Assembly (NCBI GenBank): GCA_017468115.1
Contig: JAFUJS010000059.1
Span: forward strand, 1-5,976
Reading direction: 5' to 3'
Length of the DNA stretch: 5,976 bases
Origin: Clostridia bacterium
GTDB taxonomy: Bacteria > Bacillota_A > Clostridia > Oscillospirales > CAG-272
Numbering within the stretch: position 1 is the first letter of the stretch; the number at the start of each line of letters is the position of its first letter. The position numbers and the translations under genes were made by a program. The notes below the pieces were generated by a model that was not told the DNA's origin, searched no databases, and saw only the letters and a program-made list of their open reading frames with translations. Below, one piece after another: positions 1-5,976 of this stretch.

Positions 1-717
1 ATAGAAAAGCTAAAGGGCAAATGGGAGCTTGATAGCTTTATACCATACCTTCAGGCATACACAAATTCCTACACAGATGTGGACAACTTTAGGAAAATAC
101 TCAACCACGTGTCTGAATTTGAGGGTGCTGTGATGGTAGATATCGCAACACGTGCCGACTGCCTTGAGGATGAAAAGATAGCTGTGCTTGATGAGCTTAG
201 CAGGAAAATCCCCGTGACGGTGGAGCTTGGGCTGCAAACCTCGGATGATAAGGTGGCTACCCTTATAAATAGATGCCACAGCTTTAGCGAATTTGAGGAT
301 TGCTTTTATCGTCTGCGAAAGGGCGCGCCCAACGTAAAAATCGGCATTCATATCATAAACGGCTTGCCGACGGAAAATAGTGAAAATATGAAAAACACCG
401 CAAGGAGTGTCGCTAATTTGCATCCCGACGTGGTAAAAATACACCTTCTTCACGTTCTTAAGGGCACACGCCTTGCCAAGCTTTTTGAGGCAGGAGAGTA
501 TACTCCTTTGGAAAAGGACGAATACGTTGGCATTGTGTGCGACCAGCTGGAGCTTTTACCGCCCGACACGGTAATCGAAAGGGTTACAGGCGACGGGGTG
601 GAGAGCGAGCTGATAGCGCCTCTTTGGAGCAGAAAAAAGGTTATGGTTATTAATGATATTGATAAGGAGCTTTTCAGAAGAGGCACCTTTCAAGGAATAT
701 ATTACAAGGAGAAATAA
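1..717 (+). CDS. Radical SAM protein, YhcC/YtqA (TIGR01212) type, 5'-truncated
   Basis: The frame is open from the first base, so the gene begins upstream; a GTG at 79 is internal, because the 26 codons before it already match the family (FIPYLQAYTNSY, window codons 13-24). 238 codons are visible, against roughly 300 or more for the family. Recognisable blocks are the ATRADCL segment (codons 49-55), VELGLQT (74-80), then a beta strand with IHIINGLP, and the C-terminal signature VTGDG...LIAPLWSRKK...FRRGTFQG. Established knowledge: these are TIM-barrel radical SAM enzymes (E. coli YhcC, B. subtilis YtqA) that bind a 4Fe-4S cluster through a Cys-X3-Cys-X2-Cys motif; the precise reaction is uncertain. 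That motif would lie in the missing N-terminus and cannot be checked here. The stop at 715-717 lies three bases before the next gene, suggesting co-transcription. Family assignment is firm; function is not. Confidence 0.9.
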   Translation: MEKLKGKWELDSFIPYLQAYTNSYTDVDNFRKILNHVSEFEGAVMVDIATRADCLEDEKIAVLDELSRKIPVTVELGLQTSDDKVATLINRCHSFSEFEDCFYRLRKGAPNVKIGIHIINGLPTENSENMKNTARSVANLHPDVVKIHLLHVLKGTRLAKLFEAGEYTPLEKDEYVGIVCDQLELLPPDTVIERVTGDGVESELIAPLWSRKKVMVINDIDKELFRRGTFQGIYYKEK

Positions 718-720
718 AAA

Positions 721-1440
721 ATGAAAATTCTTTGCATTGGAAACAGCTTTTCCTCTGACGCAACAAGATATCTGCAAAAGGTTGGCGGTGGGGAGCTTTA
801 CGTAAGAAACCTTTACATAGGCGGCTGTTCTCTTGAAACACACTACAACAACATAGTTGAAAACAACCAATTTTACGACTATCAGATTGACGACGAGTAC
901 GTAAGAAAGGCAGCTATTGAGGAAACTCTTTTAGAGGACGAGTGGGATTTTGTAACCATTCAGCAGGTAAGCCATTTTTCCGGTATGGAAGAGACCTATG
1001 AGCCTTATATGACCCATATTATCAATTTTGTAAGAAGCAAGTGCCCTAAGGCTGAAATTGTATTCCACCGCACCTGGGCTTACGACGACAAGAGCACCCA
1101 CGGCGGATTTGCCAGCTACGACAACGACAGAAAGAAAATGTACAATGCAATTATTGCCGCATCAACCAAGCATGCAAGCAATCACGGCTTAAGAATCATC
1201 CCCTGTGGGGATGCTATCGAGCTGGCAAGAGATTTGGACGAGTTCAGACCCGGCGCCGCACTTAATATGAACCGTGACGGCTTCCACCTTTCCCTCGACT
1301 ACGGAAGATATCTTGCAGCCCTTACAATGTACGGCTTCTTTACAAAAAAGAGCCCTCTTGATGTTACATATGAGCCTGATGGAACCGATGCGAAAATCAA
1401 CAAAAAGCTGAAGGAAATTGCCCACAGGATAACAATGTAA
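721..1440 (+). CDS. SGNH-type hydrolase, DUF4886-like
   Basis: Complete 239-residue protein. The ATG at 721 is preceded by AAGGAG (706-711) at a good nine-base spacing. The protein opens with a beta strand leading straight into the block I motif GNSFS (residues 7-11), whose Ser9 is the predicted nucleophile. Block II is seen at Gly34-Gly35, in a YIGGCSLETH stretch. The position that usually carries the block III Asn sits near Ile80-Gln81-Gln82, with Gln instead. Block V is DGFHLS (186-191), giving Asp186 and His189 as the other catalytic residues. This fits the DUF4886 branch of the SGNH/GDSL superfamily, whose members are esterase- or deacylase-like; the substrate is unknown. No signal peptide or membrane segment is visible, so it is probably cytoplasmic. 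It follows the radical SAM gene by three bases and is probably translated from the same mRNA. A terminator lies about 300 bases downstream. Confidence 0.88.
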   Translation: MKILCIGNSFSSDATRYLQKVGGGELYVRNLYIGGCSLETHYNNIVENNQFYDYQIDDEYVRKAAIEETLLEDEWDFVTIQQVSHFSGMEETYEPYMTHIINFVRSKCPKAEIVFHRTWAYDDKSTHGGFASYDNDRKKMYNAIIAASTKHASNHGLRIIPCGDAIELARDLDEFRPGAALNMNRDGFHLSLDYGRYLAALTMYGFFTKKSPLDVTYEPDGTDAKINKKLKEIAHRITM

Positions 1441-1463
1441 ACAGCCTGTAAACAAGACAATTA

Positions 1464-1750
1464 TTCGTATGCCTTGCGAGAGCGAAGCAAACCAACCTAG
1501 AGCCTGCTATTTGAAGCGTTTTTAGGATTGTCGTCGTTGTCTTACGTAGGTAAAACTTCCTCCTCCGCACCAAAAACCATCTTTAAATAGTTAGGTTTTA
1601 GGTGCAAGGCATTTTAGAACGAGTCAAAAAGCTCGTGTTTAAGGCAAAATTTTGCCGACATATAAAAATATTTCAAAAAATTTTAACGCCAAAGACGGGA
1701 GTTTTGACCGTTCCAAAATTGGTTCGTATCACTCTCACAAGGCATACAAA
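1464..1750. repeat. Candidate MITE-like element with ~30-bp terminal inverted repeats
   Basis: The ends 1464-1493 and 1721-1750 are inverted copies that match at 24 of 30 positions by eye, and at 19 of 22 in the outer part; each carries the word CAAGGCATAC or its complement. The element is 287 bp with no coding capacity. Its interior is structured: an 11-of-12 hairpin (1567-1578 with 1594-1605), a short ACGAG/CTCGT stem (1619-1623 with 1632-1636) and a perfect 14-bp palindrome GGCAAAATTTTGCC (1643-1656). A third copy of the CAAGGCAT word sits at 1605-1612. This is the layout of a miniature inverted-repeat element or a structured intergenic repeat. No clear target-site duplication flanks it, and no transposase is in the window, so mobility is inferred only from the terminal repeats. 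It lies downstream of the hydrolase and upstream of the lipoprotein promoter, disrupting neither. Confidence 0.6.
1567..1656 (+). other. Hairpin cluster inside the repeat element
   Basis: Three stems follow one another. GCACCAAAAACC (1567-1578) pairs with GGTTTTAGGTGC (1594-1605) with one mismatch around a 15-base loop. ACGAG (1619-1623) pairs with CTCGT (1632-1636). The palindrome at 1643-1656 can fold as GGCAA/TTGCC with a four-base loop. None is followed by a T-run, so they are not terminators. They suggest that the element folds when transcribed from the upstream operon, but no known RNA family was recognised. Confidence 0.45.
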
Positions 1751-1786
1751 GTGCACAATTTTTCGGCTTGTGCACTTTTGTTTTTT
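1748..1786 (+). terminator. Rho-independent terminator after the radical SAM-hydrolase operon
   Basis: A perfect 11-bp stem (1748-1758 with 1768-1778, core GTGCACAA/TTGTGCAC) closes a nine-base loop and runs into TTTTGTTTTTT (1776-1786). The T-rich tail is on the + strand only, so it ends transcripts coming from the upstream genes. It abuts the right end of the repeat element and shares three A bases with it. It lies about 310 bases past the hydrolase stop codon, so the element would be transcribed as a long 3' untranslated region. Confidence 0.75.
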
Positions 1787-1802
1787 ATTGAAAAATTGTG
1801 CA
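1752..1802 (+). other. Alternative hairpin competing with the terminator
   Basis: TGCACAATTTTTC (1752-1764) is perfectly complementary to GAAAAATTGTGCA (1790-1802), a 13-bp stem with two further possible G-U pairs and a loop of about 21-25 bases. The left arm is the same sequence that forms the left arm of the terminator stem, so the two folds exclude each other. The right arm appears only after the T-run has been transcribed, so it would more naturally act on read-through RNA than as an antiterminator. Confidence 0.5.
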
Positions 1803-1836
1803 AAAGGTCGAAAATTTTCAAAAATTCAAACCCTAA

Positions 1837-1865
1837 TTGACTTTATATTTTATAAGTGATATAAT
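1837..1865 (+). promoter_or_regulatory. Strong sigma-A promoter for the lipoprotein genes
   Basis: The -35 box TTGACT (1837-1842, five of six consensus bases) and the -10 box TATAAT (1860-1865, perfect) are separated by exactly 17 bases, in an AT-rich setting with A/T tracts just upstream. The expected start is near 1872, giving a leader of about 67 bases before the ATG at 1939. No operator was recognised; constitutive or leader-controlled expression is likely. Confidence 0.85.
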
Positions 1866-1878
1866 AAAAGGGCAAGAA

Positions 1879-1899
1879 AAGGGGGCGGTTCTCCCCCTT
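1879..1899 (+). promoter_or_regulatory. GC-rich leader hairpin
   Basis: AAGGGGG (1879-1885) pairs perfectly with CCCCCTT (1893-1899) around a seven-base loop, CGGTTCT. It would sit about seven bases from the predicted 5' end of the mRNA. It stands out in an otherwise AT-rich leader. What follows is TATAATATTT rather than a clean T-run, so it is a weak terminator at best; a 5' stabilising stem is more likely. Confidence 0.6.
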
Positions 1900-1938
1900 A
1901 TAATATTTGTAATATGATATTGAAAGGAAATACAAATC

Positions 1939-3216
1939 ATGAAAAAGAACATTTTAGTAAAGCTTCTTTGCCTTCTACTTGTATGTGTTCTCGTTCTTCC
2001 TATGATTGTTGCCTGCGGTGGTAACTCCTTGGTTGTTACCTTTGATGCTAACGGCGGTATTATCGAGGTTGATGGCGAGGAATACGACGAGTGGGAAAAA
2101 TATGTTGCAGAGAACGACAGAATTGGCACACTCCCAACACCAACAAGACCGGGTTACGTTTTTGACGGCTGGTACGAGGAAGAGGACGAGGATTTTGAGG
2201 ACAAGATCAGAAAGACCACAAAGGTTGAATTTGATATGATTCTCGTTGCGAAGTGGAAGCAGGTTAACTGGGGCGAACCGGGCTCCGTTGGCTCTGTAGA
2301 GTTTGACTTTGCCGGCGGACATATTCTCGAAACAGACGAGAATGGCGAAGAGGTTGAGGTTGACGAGCTTATTCGTGACGTTGACTACAATGATAGAGTT
2401 AGTTCCCTTCCTGAGCCTGAAAAAGAAGGCTACACCTTCGAGGGTTGGTTCTACGAGGATTCTAAGGGCAACACTGTTCAGCTAAGAGCTACAACAGTTA
2501 TGACACAGCAGTTCATCGTTGCTATTGCCAGATGGAAAGAAATTCCTAAGTGTAGCGATAACACATACAACCATGCTTGGGGCTTCTGGGACGATACATA
2601 TCAGCTCCCAACCTGTACACAAGATGGTATATCTGTAAGCTATTGCGAAAAATGCGGTAGTAAGCAGACAAGATCTGAGACACCTGCAACAGGCCACGAC
2701 TGGGGCGCTGGCTGGGTTGATAACTTCTCACTTGAGGTTCTTGGCGCAGAAAGAACATGCAGAAACTGTCAATTTGTTGAAAAAGACCAATTTAAGAACA
2801 TCATGGGTAAAGAAGCTATGGGCGGTGAGCTTGTAAAGGTTGACGGCACAGCTTTTGGTGGAGATAGCAAGTATGGTTGTGTTACTAATGGTGCTTGGGA
2901 TGACGCATGGACAACTACACTACAGGGCAACAACTCTGCTCTTATCCTTACATTCGAATTCCAAAAGACAGTATACGCAGACTTCCTTGTTACAGCTACC
3001 GATGGCTCCGGTGTAGGCTTTACAATAGAGTACCTACCTGAGGGTAGCACAGAGTGGCAGCTTCTTACAAGATCCGGCTCTGTTGGTGTAGCAAAATTTG
3101 ATATTGGAGAAAGAATCGACGGTATCAGAATTTCCGAAAACTCCTCACACCAGGGCTTGATGGCTTGGCAAGAGGTTGGACTTCTTGTTAGAAGCGAAAA
3201 TTACGTAGCTGAATAA
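1939..3216 (+). CDS. Surface lipoprotein with InlB-like repeats, Cys finger and discoidin-like end
   Basis: Complete 425-residue protein; the ATG at 1939 follows AAGGA (1924-1928). It has a signal peptide with KK near the start, a hydrophobic core and the lipobox IVAC, so Cys26 should be lipidated and the protein anchored outside the membrane. Two Listeria-Bacteroides (InlB-B/Flg_new) repeats follow, at about 32-106 (VTFDANGG, PGYVFDGWY, AKW) and 118-200 (VEFDFAGG, EGYTFEGWF, ARW); the first carries a very acidic insertion. A Cys-rich finger covers 205-255, with Cys226-X9-Cys236-X2-Cys239 and an ATGHDW end at His253; a CXXC pair (274/277) follows. Residues about 290-418 look like a beta-sandwich of discoidin or F5/8C type, by pattern only. 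Inferred role: cell-surface adhesion or glycan binding. It has its own promoter and shares its architecture with the next gene, 70 bases downstream. No catalytic motif is seen. Confidence 0.85.
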   Translation: MKKNILVKLLCLLLVCVLVLPMIVACGGNSLVVTFDANGGIIEVDGEEYDEWEKYVAENDRIGTLPTPTRPGYVFDGWYEEEDEDFEDKIRKTTKVEFDMILVAKWKQVNWGEPGSVGSVEFDFAGGHILETDENGEEVEVDELIRDVDYNDRVSSLPEPEKEGYTFEGWFYEDSKGNTVQLRATTVMTQQFIVAIARWKEIPKCSDNTYNHAWGFWDDTYQLPTCTQDGISVSYCEKCGSKQTRSETPATGHDWGAGWVDNFSLEVLGAERTCRNCQFVEKDQFKNIMGKEAMGGELVKVDGTAFGGDSKYGCVTNGAWDDAWTTTLQGNNSALILTFEFQKTVYADFLVTATDGSGVGFTIEYLPEGSTEWQLLTRSGSVGVAKFDIGERIDGIRISENSSHQGLMAWQEVGLLVRSENYVAE

Positions 3217-3233
3217 TCAGTAAAATAAAGCAT

Positions 3234-3275
3234 TTTAGTGTTCCCTCAGCTAAGGCTGGGGGAACTTTTACTAAA
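3234..3275 (+). terminator. Intergenic hairpin: attenuating terminator and possible RBS mask
   Basis: GTTCCCTCAGC (3240-3250) pairs with GCTGGGGGAAC (3255-3265), 11 bp with one G-T wobble and a four-base loop, followed by TTTT (3266-3269). This looks like a short-tailed terminator. In addition, TTTAGT (3234-3239) can pair with ACTAAA (3270-3275) across a four-base bulge, lengthening the stem into the first three bases of the next gene's AAAGGAG ribosome binding site (3273-3279). The T-run is short, so partial read-through into the large lipoprotein gene is likely. No promoter for that gene was found in the 70-base gap. Confidence 0.65.
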
Positions 3276-3286
3276 GGAGTAGATAA

Positions 3287-5976
3287 ATGAAGAAGAAATT
3301 ATTAACTCTTCTTTTGGTAATGGTTATGCTTCTCGGTGTTGTTATCCTTGCCTCCTGCGGTGGCGATGATAACCGCCCATCATACAAGATTGAGTTCAAT
3401 CTTGCAGGTGGCACAACAGACGAGGACCTTTCCAATGTTACCGTTAAGAAGGGCGATAAGCTTTGGCAACCCAAGGACCCGGTAAAAGAGGGCGCTACCT
3501 TCGATGGCTGGTACAATGGCGCTAAAAAATGGGACTTTGAAAACGACACGGTTACCAAAAAGATAACACTTGATGCTTGGTGGTCCGGCGACAGTAGTGG
3601 TTCAACCAGTAGCTGCGAACATGACTATCAGATTTCAAAGCAACAGGACGCTACCTGTACACAAGGTGGTTGGATTCAGTACAAGTGTACAATTTGCAGA
3701 GGCCCATTTAAGGAAAAGCTTGATGCGCTTGGACACGACCTTGACGTAAAGACATATCAGCCAACCTGCGCTGAAAAGGGCTATACACACACCGTTTGTA
3801 AAAATGGCTGTGGCATGGACACAAAGAGCAACTATATTGAGGCAACAGGCAAGCACGACTATTCAAGTTTCGAGATAGTATACGAGGCAACCGACTATAC
3901 TGCAGGATTGGAGCAAAAGGAATGCTCTGTATGCCATGGCAAAATTTCACAGGTGATTGAACCGCTTTGTGAGCAGTTCTACCTGAAGGACCTGGAAATT
4001 AACAACTTCCTTTACACAGGCGGAAAGTACGAAAATGAGCCGTTTGTTAATATTAATAACTTTGCAGGAACAACTGCATCCTCTTTTTATACAGTTGCAC
4101 TTAGTAGTTATGCCAACGACAGAGATTATGTAACATACTGGCAGGCTGACACTCTTGTTGATGGCGCAAAATACACCGGTGAATATTTGCAGTTGAATTT
4201 CAATGAGAAATTTGATATTGGAAAGATAGTACTAAGTGTACCGAGCTACTATTCATGGCAGCTTGGAGAAAACCACTATGTTTCATACGACATAGAGGCA
4301 TTGATTGATGGCAAGTGGGTTAAGATTGGAGAAATTGATGACCGAAACGCACCGGCGAATACAGGTGTTTATGCATACCTAGAGTGTATCTTATCAGAGC
4401 CTGTTAATACAGACTCCGTAAGAGCGGTTGTAACTCATGGTTCAAGATTTACACCGGCAAAGATTCACGAGTTTGAGGTTTATGCAAAAACCAAGGAAAT
4501 ATACAGACTTCCGCAGGGCTTTGCTTCCGCCACAAATGTTTCAGTAAGTGGAAAGTATAATGAATATGCTTCCGGTGGTAGCTCTCTTATAGATGGAAAC
4601 CTTGGTACCGAATGGTACACAAATGCAAAGCATGCTACCAAAGAGCAAGAGGTTAAGGCTTGGGCTATTCTTGACTTTGGTGAAGAAAAGCTTGTACCGG
4701 CTGTTCAGTTCGCAACAGCACAGACCAAGGGCAGAAAGTTCCGCCTGCTTTATGAGGACGCAAGCGGAGAGTGGGTAACCATTGGAGAATATGAGGTTAC
4801 AACCGCAGGCGATCCAAATGGCGCCTTCGATTTCTGCAATGTTGGTGGTACAAATATTGCTATATGCTCGGCTGTCATTAATAATGGTGATGGTGTAAGA
4901 ACAAGCAAGCTCCAGCTCCAAATCTTGAACGAGCCTGTTTATTGGGAAAGCTATGTATACTCATTTGACCCATATACAGTAATTGAAGAAGCAAAGAATC
5001 TTGACAGGTATTCTGGATGCTTACATTCATCCTTCCAAAGCGATAAGCATTCATCAACTGTTAAGGTTGCCCCCACCTGTACAACAGCGGGCTACTCAAC
5101 AGTTCAGTGTAGATGCGGAGAATATACAATTACAACAAACCGTGTTTCGGCAACAGGCCATACCTGGAGCGACTTTAAGGTTACTGCAGTTGCTACCGAA
5201 ACCGAAATGGGCACACAAACATCAACCTGTACCTGCGGTGCAACAAAGACAAGAGCATATTCTGATACCTATGCTCCTGCTGTTGTTACAAAGTACTTTA
5301 AGAATGCTCCTGCCGCTTGGGCACAGGGTCTTGACGACGGTAACTATATTTCAACATATGAGTGGTTCGCACCTGTTCTTAACGAGTATAGGGCAAGGAA
5401 CAACGGCGTTGGTTATAAAGCAACAGTTCTTATGACTATTGGTATGATGGATATTTATGTTGATAACTGGCATAAATATTTTGCAACAGGCGCATTTGAT
5501 CTTGGTAGCCATACACAAACCCACTCAGGCTCATATAGCTCGACACAAATCAATGAAAGCTACTATCTCACAGATATTAATAGCGCTCATTTCTGGTTTA
5601 TGTCTAGGTTCAGAGGTCAGCAGCTTCTTTCCTTTGCAACACCAAACGGTGCAACCTCTGACACAACAGCGATCTACATTAACGGCTTGATGCAGTGTGG
5701 ACGTAATGGTGGCGACAGAACATACCTCAACCTTCTTGCAGAATATACAAAAGAGGTTAACTGGGGTAATATGAACGCATATCAGTCTAAGGCTAACCAG
5801 TCTGAGGGACTATACTTCTTTGTTAAGGACGGTAAGTTCTATTCAGCAGGTGGCGCACTTGGTGCTCTTAACCTTGAGGGCTCCTTTGGTAAGGTTGTAG
5901 TAGGCTATGATAAATCCAAAACAGAGGATGGCAAGGAGGAGCCAGACCCGAACAAGCCAATATATGGCGACTGGCT
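3287..5976 (+). CDS. Large surface lipoprotein with discoidin-like and CE4 deacetylase-like domains, 3'-truncated
   Basis: Open from the ATG at 3287 (AAAGGAG at 3273-3279, seven-base spacing) to the window end: 896 codons with no stop. A signal peptide ends in the lipobox LASC, giving lipid-anchored Cys24. An InlB-like repeat covers about 33-100 (EFNLAGG, FDGWY). Cys-rich fingers follow: Cys124-X9-Cys134-X2-Cys137 with His150, Cys161-X9-Cys171-X3-Cys175 with His190, and a degenerate CXXC at 213/216. Two beta-rich regions at about 240-402 and 410-547 resemble discoidin/F5/8C carbohydrate-binding modules; the second has SLIDGNLGTEWYT and AWAILDFGEE. Another finger covers 598-650. Residues about 665-812 resemble a NodB/CE4 polysaccharide deacetylase: QGLDDG (Asp683, Asp684), SHTQTH (His742, His746) and FATPNG (783-788). 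Known CE4 enzymes bind a metal through Asp-His-His and remove acetyl groups from glycans. Inferred role: extracellular glycan binding and deacetylation. The tail after 812 is unrecognised; the C-terminus is missing. Discoidin calls are by pattern only. Confidence 0.85.
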   Translation, partial: MKKKLLTLLLVMVMLLGVVILASCGGDDNRPSYKIEFNLAGGTTDEDLSNVTVKKGDKLWQPKDPVKEGATFDGWYNGAKKWDFENDTVTKKITLDAWWSGDSSGSTSSCEHDYQISKQQDATCTQGGWIQYKCTICRGPFKEKLDALGHDLDVKTYQPTCAEKGYTHTVCKNGCGMDTKSNYIEATGKHDYSSFEIVYEATDYTAGLEQKECSVCHGKISQVIEPLCEQFYLKDLEINNFLYTGGKYENEPFVNINNFAGTTASSFYTVALSSYANDRDYVTYWQADTLVDGAKYTGEYLQLNFNEKFDIGKIVLSVPSYYSWQLGENHYVSYDIEALIDGKWVKIGEIDDRNAPANTGVYAYLECILSEPVNTDSVRAVVTHGSRFTPAKIHEFEVYAKTKEIYRLPQGFASATNVSVSGKYNEYASGGSSLIDGNLGTEWYTNAKHATKEQEVKAWAILDFGEEKLVPAVQFATAQTKGRKFRLLYEDASGEWVTIGEYEVTTAGDPNGAFDFCNVGGTNIAICSAVINNGDGVRTSKLQLQILNEPVYWESYVYSFDPYTVIEEAKNLDRYSGCLHSSFQSDKHSSTVKVAPTCTTAGYSTVQCRCGEYTITTNRVSATGHTWSDFKVTAVATETEMGTQTSTCTCGATKTRAYSDTYAPAVVTKYFKNAPAAWAQGLDDGNYISTYEWFAPVLNEYRARNNGVGYKATVLMTIGMMDIYVDNWHKYFATGAFDLGSHTQTHSGSYSSTQINESYYLTDINSAHFWFMSRFRGQQLLSFATPNGATSDTTAIYINGLMQCGRNGGDRTYLNLLAEYTKEVNWGNMNAYQSKANQSEGLYFFVKDGKFYSAGGALGALNLEGSFGKVVVGYDKSKTEDGKEEPDPNKPIYGDW

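Larger units (their letters stand above)
1441..1938. other. Intergenic region with repeat, terminator, promoter and leader
   Basis: About 500 bases without a credible gene. In order it holds a structured element bounded by inverted repeats (1464-1750), a terminator abutting it (1748-1786), an alternative hairpin (1752-1802), an AT-rich spacer with a short GAAAATTTTC palindrome near 1810, a sigma-A promoter (1837-1865), a leader hairpin (1879-1899) and the ribosome binding site AAGGA (1924-1928) of the lipoprotein. An 85-codon open frame at 1602-1859 crosses the repeat, terminator and promoter, starts at a GTG with no ribosome binding site, and is not regarded as coding. Confidence 0.8.

Noticed and set aside
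10..453. 147-codon open frame on the - strand
   Set aside because: Antisense to the radical SAM gene, whose + strand frame matches its family throughout.
1456..1760. Target-site duplication around the repeat element (ACAATT occurs on both sides)
   Set aside because: The copies do not lie directly at the inverted-repeat ends, and the right copy is part of the terminator stem-loop.
1602..1859. 85-codon open frame on the + strand across the intergenic region
   Set aside because: GTG start without a ribosome binding site, spans the repeat end, the terminator and the promoter, Lys/Phe-rich low-information protein; an AT-rich chance frame.
1899..1904. Second TATAAT as a possible additional -10 box
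   Set aside because: No acceptable -35 box 16-18 bases upstream; the region there is the leader hairpin.
4541..4921. 126-codon open frame on the - strand
   Set aside because: Shadow of the second discoidin-like region of the large lipoprotein.
4983..5435. 150-codon + strand open frame rich in Gln and Leu
   Set aside because: Out of frame with the large lipoprotein, whose frame here contains the Cys finger and the start of the CE4-like domain; no ribosome binding site.
1..5976. CRISPR array, tRNA, rRNA, toxin-antitoxin or phage genes
   Set aside because: No spaced direct repeats, cloverleaf or matching protein signatures were seen on either strand.

Overview
The window looks like a chromosomal segment of a low-to-moderate GC, Gram-positive anaerobe of the Clostridia, probably a gut or other host-associated lineage. 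Supporting signs are AAGGAG-type ribosome binding sites, a near-consensus sigma-A promoter, lipoproteins with short Firmicutes-type lipoboxes, Listeria-Bacteroides (InlB-B/Flg_new) repeats, and the Cys-rich 'PTC...C..CG...ATGH' repeats common in surface proteins of gut Clostridia. The lineage is inferred from style; there is no rRNA or marker gene to place it further.

Layout, all genes on the + strand. (1) 1-717 is the C-terminal part of a YhcC/YtqA-type (TIGR01212-like) radical SAM protein, cut by the window start. (2) 721-1440, three bases downstream, is a complete SGNH-type hydrolase of the DUF4886 kind, almost certainly co-transcribed with it. (3) 1441-1938 is non-coding. It holds a candidate MITE-like or structured repeat (1464-1750) with about 30-bp imperfect terminal inverted repeats, a rho-independent terminator immediately after it, a competing alternative hairpin, a strong promoter (TTGACT-17-TATAAT) and a G5/C5 leader hairpin. 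(4) 1939-3216 is a complete lipoprotein with two InlB-like repeats, a Cys-rich finger and a discoidin-like beta-rich C-terminus. (5) 3234-3275 is a terminator-like hairpin whose outer stem reaches the next ribosome binding site. (6) 3287-5976 is a second, much larger lipoprotein of related design, open to the window end. It carries one InlB-like repeat, several Cys-rich fingers, two discoidin (F5/8C)-like regions and then a divergent polysaccharide deacetylase (NodB/CE4)-like domain.

The two lipoproteins probably form one transcription unit started at about 1872. Together they look like a cell-surface glycan-binding and glycan-modifying pair: both are anchored by an N-terminal lipid, both carry stalk or adhesion repeats and carbohydrate-binding-like modules, and the second adds a probable deacetylase or related hydrolase. 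Whether the SGNH hydrolase (no signal peptide, so apparently cytoplasmic) is linked to them is not shown; a terminator and a new promoter separate them. The most notable observations are the CE4 fusion, the shared Cys-finger family with a fixed nine-residue spacing, and the RNA structures between genes.
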